Shown piece by piece: positions 62,326 to 64,000 of a stretch of 64,000 nt of DNA (positions within the stretch are counted from its first letter, which is position 1; the number at the start of each line of letters is the position of its first letter). Origin of the DNA: Spirosoma profusum (GTDB taxonomy: Bacteria; Bacteroidota; Bacteroidia; Cytophagales; Spirosomataceae); NCBI RefSeq assembly GCF_014699005.1, contig NZ_JACWZY010000014.1:62001-126000 (forward strand). The letters are read 5' to 3'. Position numbers and translations under genes: made by a program. Below the pieces are notes generated by a model that made no database searches, was not told where the DNA came from, and saw only the letters and a program-made list of their open reading frames with translations.

Positions 62326-64000
62326 TTACGGTTGCAATTTCAAATAGGCGTTTTGCCCATGTAGAATTTGTATGCCAGGATCGTAGGTTACCTTCAGGGC
62401 AAAAACCGTCGTGTTATCGGGAATGGTGATCAGATGCTTCACACGCAACTGATCGCTGGGGCCGGGTACCCGATTCCCTGACCAAATAGTAGGATCGTTC
62501 CAGTCGCCAATTTTAACGGTCTGCATGTTAGGAGATGGCGTATTGCTTACCTGAACCGTGAATGTATTCTGAACGCAGTTCTGCACATCGCGTACCTGAT
62601 ACGTATGCGTGCCTACCGGCGGGCTAATCACCACCGATCGGCTACTTGCCGAAAAACCAGGGTCTGCCGGATTGGTCCAGACGTAATTGCTGATGAACGG
62701 AGACGTTAACGTAACAGATTGCCCACTGGCAACCGTCAGCGACTGGGGAATACCAACGTCTTTCAGAATGGTAAACTGATCGGCAATGTTGTAGCTGTAG
62801 GGCGGGTTTGTATTCAGATTTTGAAGGAATTTGGCATCCAGCCGGTTGTCTTCCACTTCGAAATAAAACGACCCGCCAATGTCTTTCTGGGTGTATACCA
62901 TAGCCGGATGATTGCCCAATCCCGCAATTTTTTCCAGCGCCCCTGCCGACCCCGACACGACGTAAACCGTTCCCTGCTTTTTCTTCTCGGCCGTTTTTTT
63001 GTACGGACATGATCCGCCCGACCCATCATATCGTCCGTTGCTTTCGTCGCCGGCGAAGCGGAATGCCGATGGATTGTTCGAATAGGGCGTCATGCTGTTG
63101 GCGCTGTAAAGATCATGCAGCGGGTACGAGCGCTCATACACGTGGCTGTGCCCGGTAATCACCATATCAACGCCGAAACGCTCCATTATAGGATTAATGA
63201 CCTGACGAATCGCAACCATATCGGCATCAGTGGATGAATTCTCCGAGTTATGCGACCCCTGACTGTAGGATGGATAGTGCTGATACACAATCTTCCATTT
63301 TTTGTTTGTTTTTGCCAGATCCTCCTTTAGCCAGATTACCTGCGGATGGTTGAGCGTATCTTCGTAAAAACGCCGTTGTATGCCGCCCACGTTACGTCGC
63401 CCATAGCCATCGAGCATCACAAAATGGATGGGACCATAATCGAACGAATACCATTCTTTGGTACCCGAAGCCACGCCCCCCGCTTCGGCATTGGTCGGAA
63501 AATTAAATATGTCGAAATAGGGAATGTTATGATTCTCGGCCAGTGTGGGAGAATTATTATAATCGTGATTGCCTGGAATCGCATAAATCATCGAATTTTT
63601 CATCAGACTGGTGGTCTGATAGCGGCTAAAGAATTTTGTCTGGTAGGTCGGGTCGTCGCCATCATACGAGTTATCGCCAATGAGCATCCATAAATCGATG
63701 GGATTATTGCCCCGGAACGCCAGAAATCCGTCGCGTGCCTTAATCTGGTTATCGTTGGTTTCGTTGGAACCGCAGTCGCCAAAAGCAGCTATCCGGATTT
63801 TACGCTTTGTATTCCCCAGAGGAGCCGTCAGAAAATAATTATCGGTGCCCTGCTGAATTATAGCTGACGTAGTACCCACTGTGTAGAAATACTGCTTATC
63901 AGGTTGGAGACCCGTGAGTTGAATGACGTGTTCGGTAGTGCTGCTGGGTTCGCTCACTACCCCCGTCAGGCTGGTGGTAGAAAGCCCGTACGTTACCTGG
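62326..64000 (-). CDS. Purple-acid-phosphatase-like secreted metallophosphoesterase (5' end outside window)
   Basis: The frame stays open to base 64000, so the start lies beyond the window; a GTG at 63957 is not the true start because upstream codons (QVTYGLSTTSLTG) continue the N-terminal fibronectin-like domain of purple acid phosphatases. Metal motifs in order: GDCGSNET, GDNSYDGD, GNHDYNN, YQHYPSYSQGSHN and TGHSHVYERSYP. After the phosphatase (about to residue 400 of the visible part) comes an Ig-like domain (LTVASGQSVTLTSPFISNYV) and a short module with GDWNDPTIWSGNRVPGPSDQ that recurs in Cytophagales secreted proteins. It probably hydrolyses phosphomonoesters outside the cytoplasm. No type IX sorting domain is visible at the C-terminus. 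Confidence 0.88.
   Translation of the reverse strand, partial: QVTYGLSTTSLTGVVSEPSSTTEHVIQLTGLQPDKQYFYTVGTTSAIIQQGTDNYFLTAPLGNTKRKIRIAAFGDCGSNETNDNQIKARDGFLAFRGNNPIDLWMLIGDNSYDGDDPTYQTKFFSRYQTTSLMKNSMIYAIPGNHDYNNSPTLAENHNIPYFDIFNFPTNAEAGGVASGTKEWYSFDYGPIHFVMLDGYGRRNVGGIQRRFYEDTLNHPQVIWLKEDLAKTNKKWKIVYQHYPSYSQGSHNSENSSTDADMVAIRQVINPIMERFGVDMVITGHSHVYERSYPLHDLYSANSMTPYSNNPSAFRFAGDESNGRYDGSGGSCPYKKTAEKKKQGTVYVVSGSAGALEKIAGLGNHPAMVYTQKDIGGSFYFEVEDNRLDAKFLQNLNTNPPYSYNIADQFTILKDVGIPQSLTVASGQSVTLTSPFISNYVWTNPADPGFSASSRSVVISPPVGTHTYQVRDVQNCVQNTFTVQVSNTPSPNMQTVKIGDWNDPTIWSGNRVPGPSDQLRVKHLITIPDNTTVFALKVTYDPGIQILHGQNAYLKLQP

Noticed and set aside
63955-63957. GTG at 63957 as the start of the phosphatase gene
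   Set aside because: The frame stays open to the window end and upstream codons continue the N-terminal domain, so the gene is truncated by the window.

Overview
The window looks like a chromosome segment of a Bacteroidota bacterium, most likely a Cytophagales member close to Spirosoma. The support is a C-terminal type IX secretion (Por) sorting domain on a secreted dehydrogenase, a TamL-type lipoprotein assembly factor, a transketolase split into two genes, long FtsX/MacB-like permeases with an N-terminal prefix domain, and weak Shine-Dalgarno sequences. The genus is an inference. Gene edges are crowded with palindromic repeats of several families. The word TACGT (reverse complement ACGTA) is strikingly frequent in most genes and gaps.

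Bases 1-26800 are dominated by two minus-strand operons of orphan ABC-type permeases. Operon 1 starts with a PadR regulator (16255-16593) and runs left through six complete permeases and a seventh cut by the window edge. Operon 2 starts with a second PadR regulator (26444-26791), has three permeases, and may continue into a small SnoaL/DUF4440-like gene. No ABC ATPase is encoded in either array. The arrangement resembles the ADOP (duplicated orphan permease) plus PadR arrays known from Acidobacteria. Both PadR genes share an upstream block that resembles a sigma-54 promoter, and a TGTCCG...CGGACA palindrome about 60-75 bp further upstream, offset between the two operons by 10 bp. A secreted sugar isomerase/epimerase-like gene lies between the operons.

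Bases 26800-33400 hold gene remnants (a glycosyltransferase 3' end and an ester-cyclase-like 3' end), a membrane dihaem cytochrome c, a TrpF-like protein without the catalytic Cys/Asp, a PspC protein, a LiaF-like protein with an Asp-rich stretch, and an ECF sigma factor with two downstream envelope genes.

Bases 33400-42600 carry the two transketolase halves separated by a two-gene cassette (AAA/ABC-type ATPase plus TOPRIM-like DUF4276 protein) that looks like a PARIS/OLD-type anti-phage module. They are followed by peroxiredoxin, an M23 peptidase, an FAH-family hydrolase, an M48 protease and sucC. Bases 42700-50300 hold a LolD-type ATPase, a 1249-residue secreted sugar dehydrogenase with PKD and two ricin-type domains, DoxX, groEL and groES. 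Bases 50500-64000 hold secG, lptE, a sigma-54 activator without a receiver domain, a broken nucleotidyltransferase pair, miaB with an apparent in-frame repeat insertion, tamL, a TrmH-family methyltransferase, a MauG-like dihaem peroxidase and a purple-acid-phosphatase-like protein cut by the window end.

The points most worth following up are the PadR/orphan-permease arrays with their shared promoter architecture, the ATPase-TOPRIM cassette between the transketolase halves, the palindromic repeats that supply start codons, stop codons and coding sequence, and the TACGT word bias.
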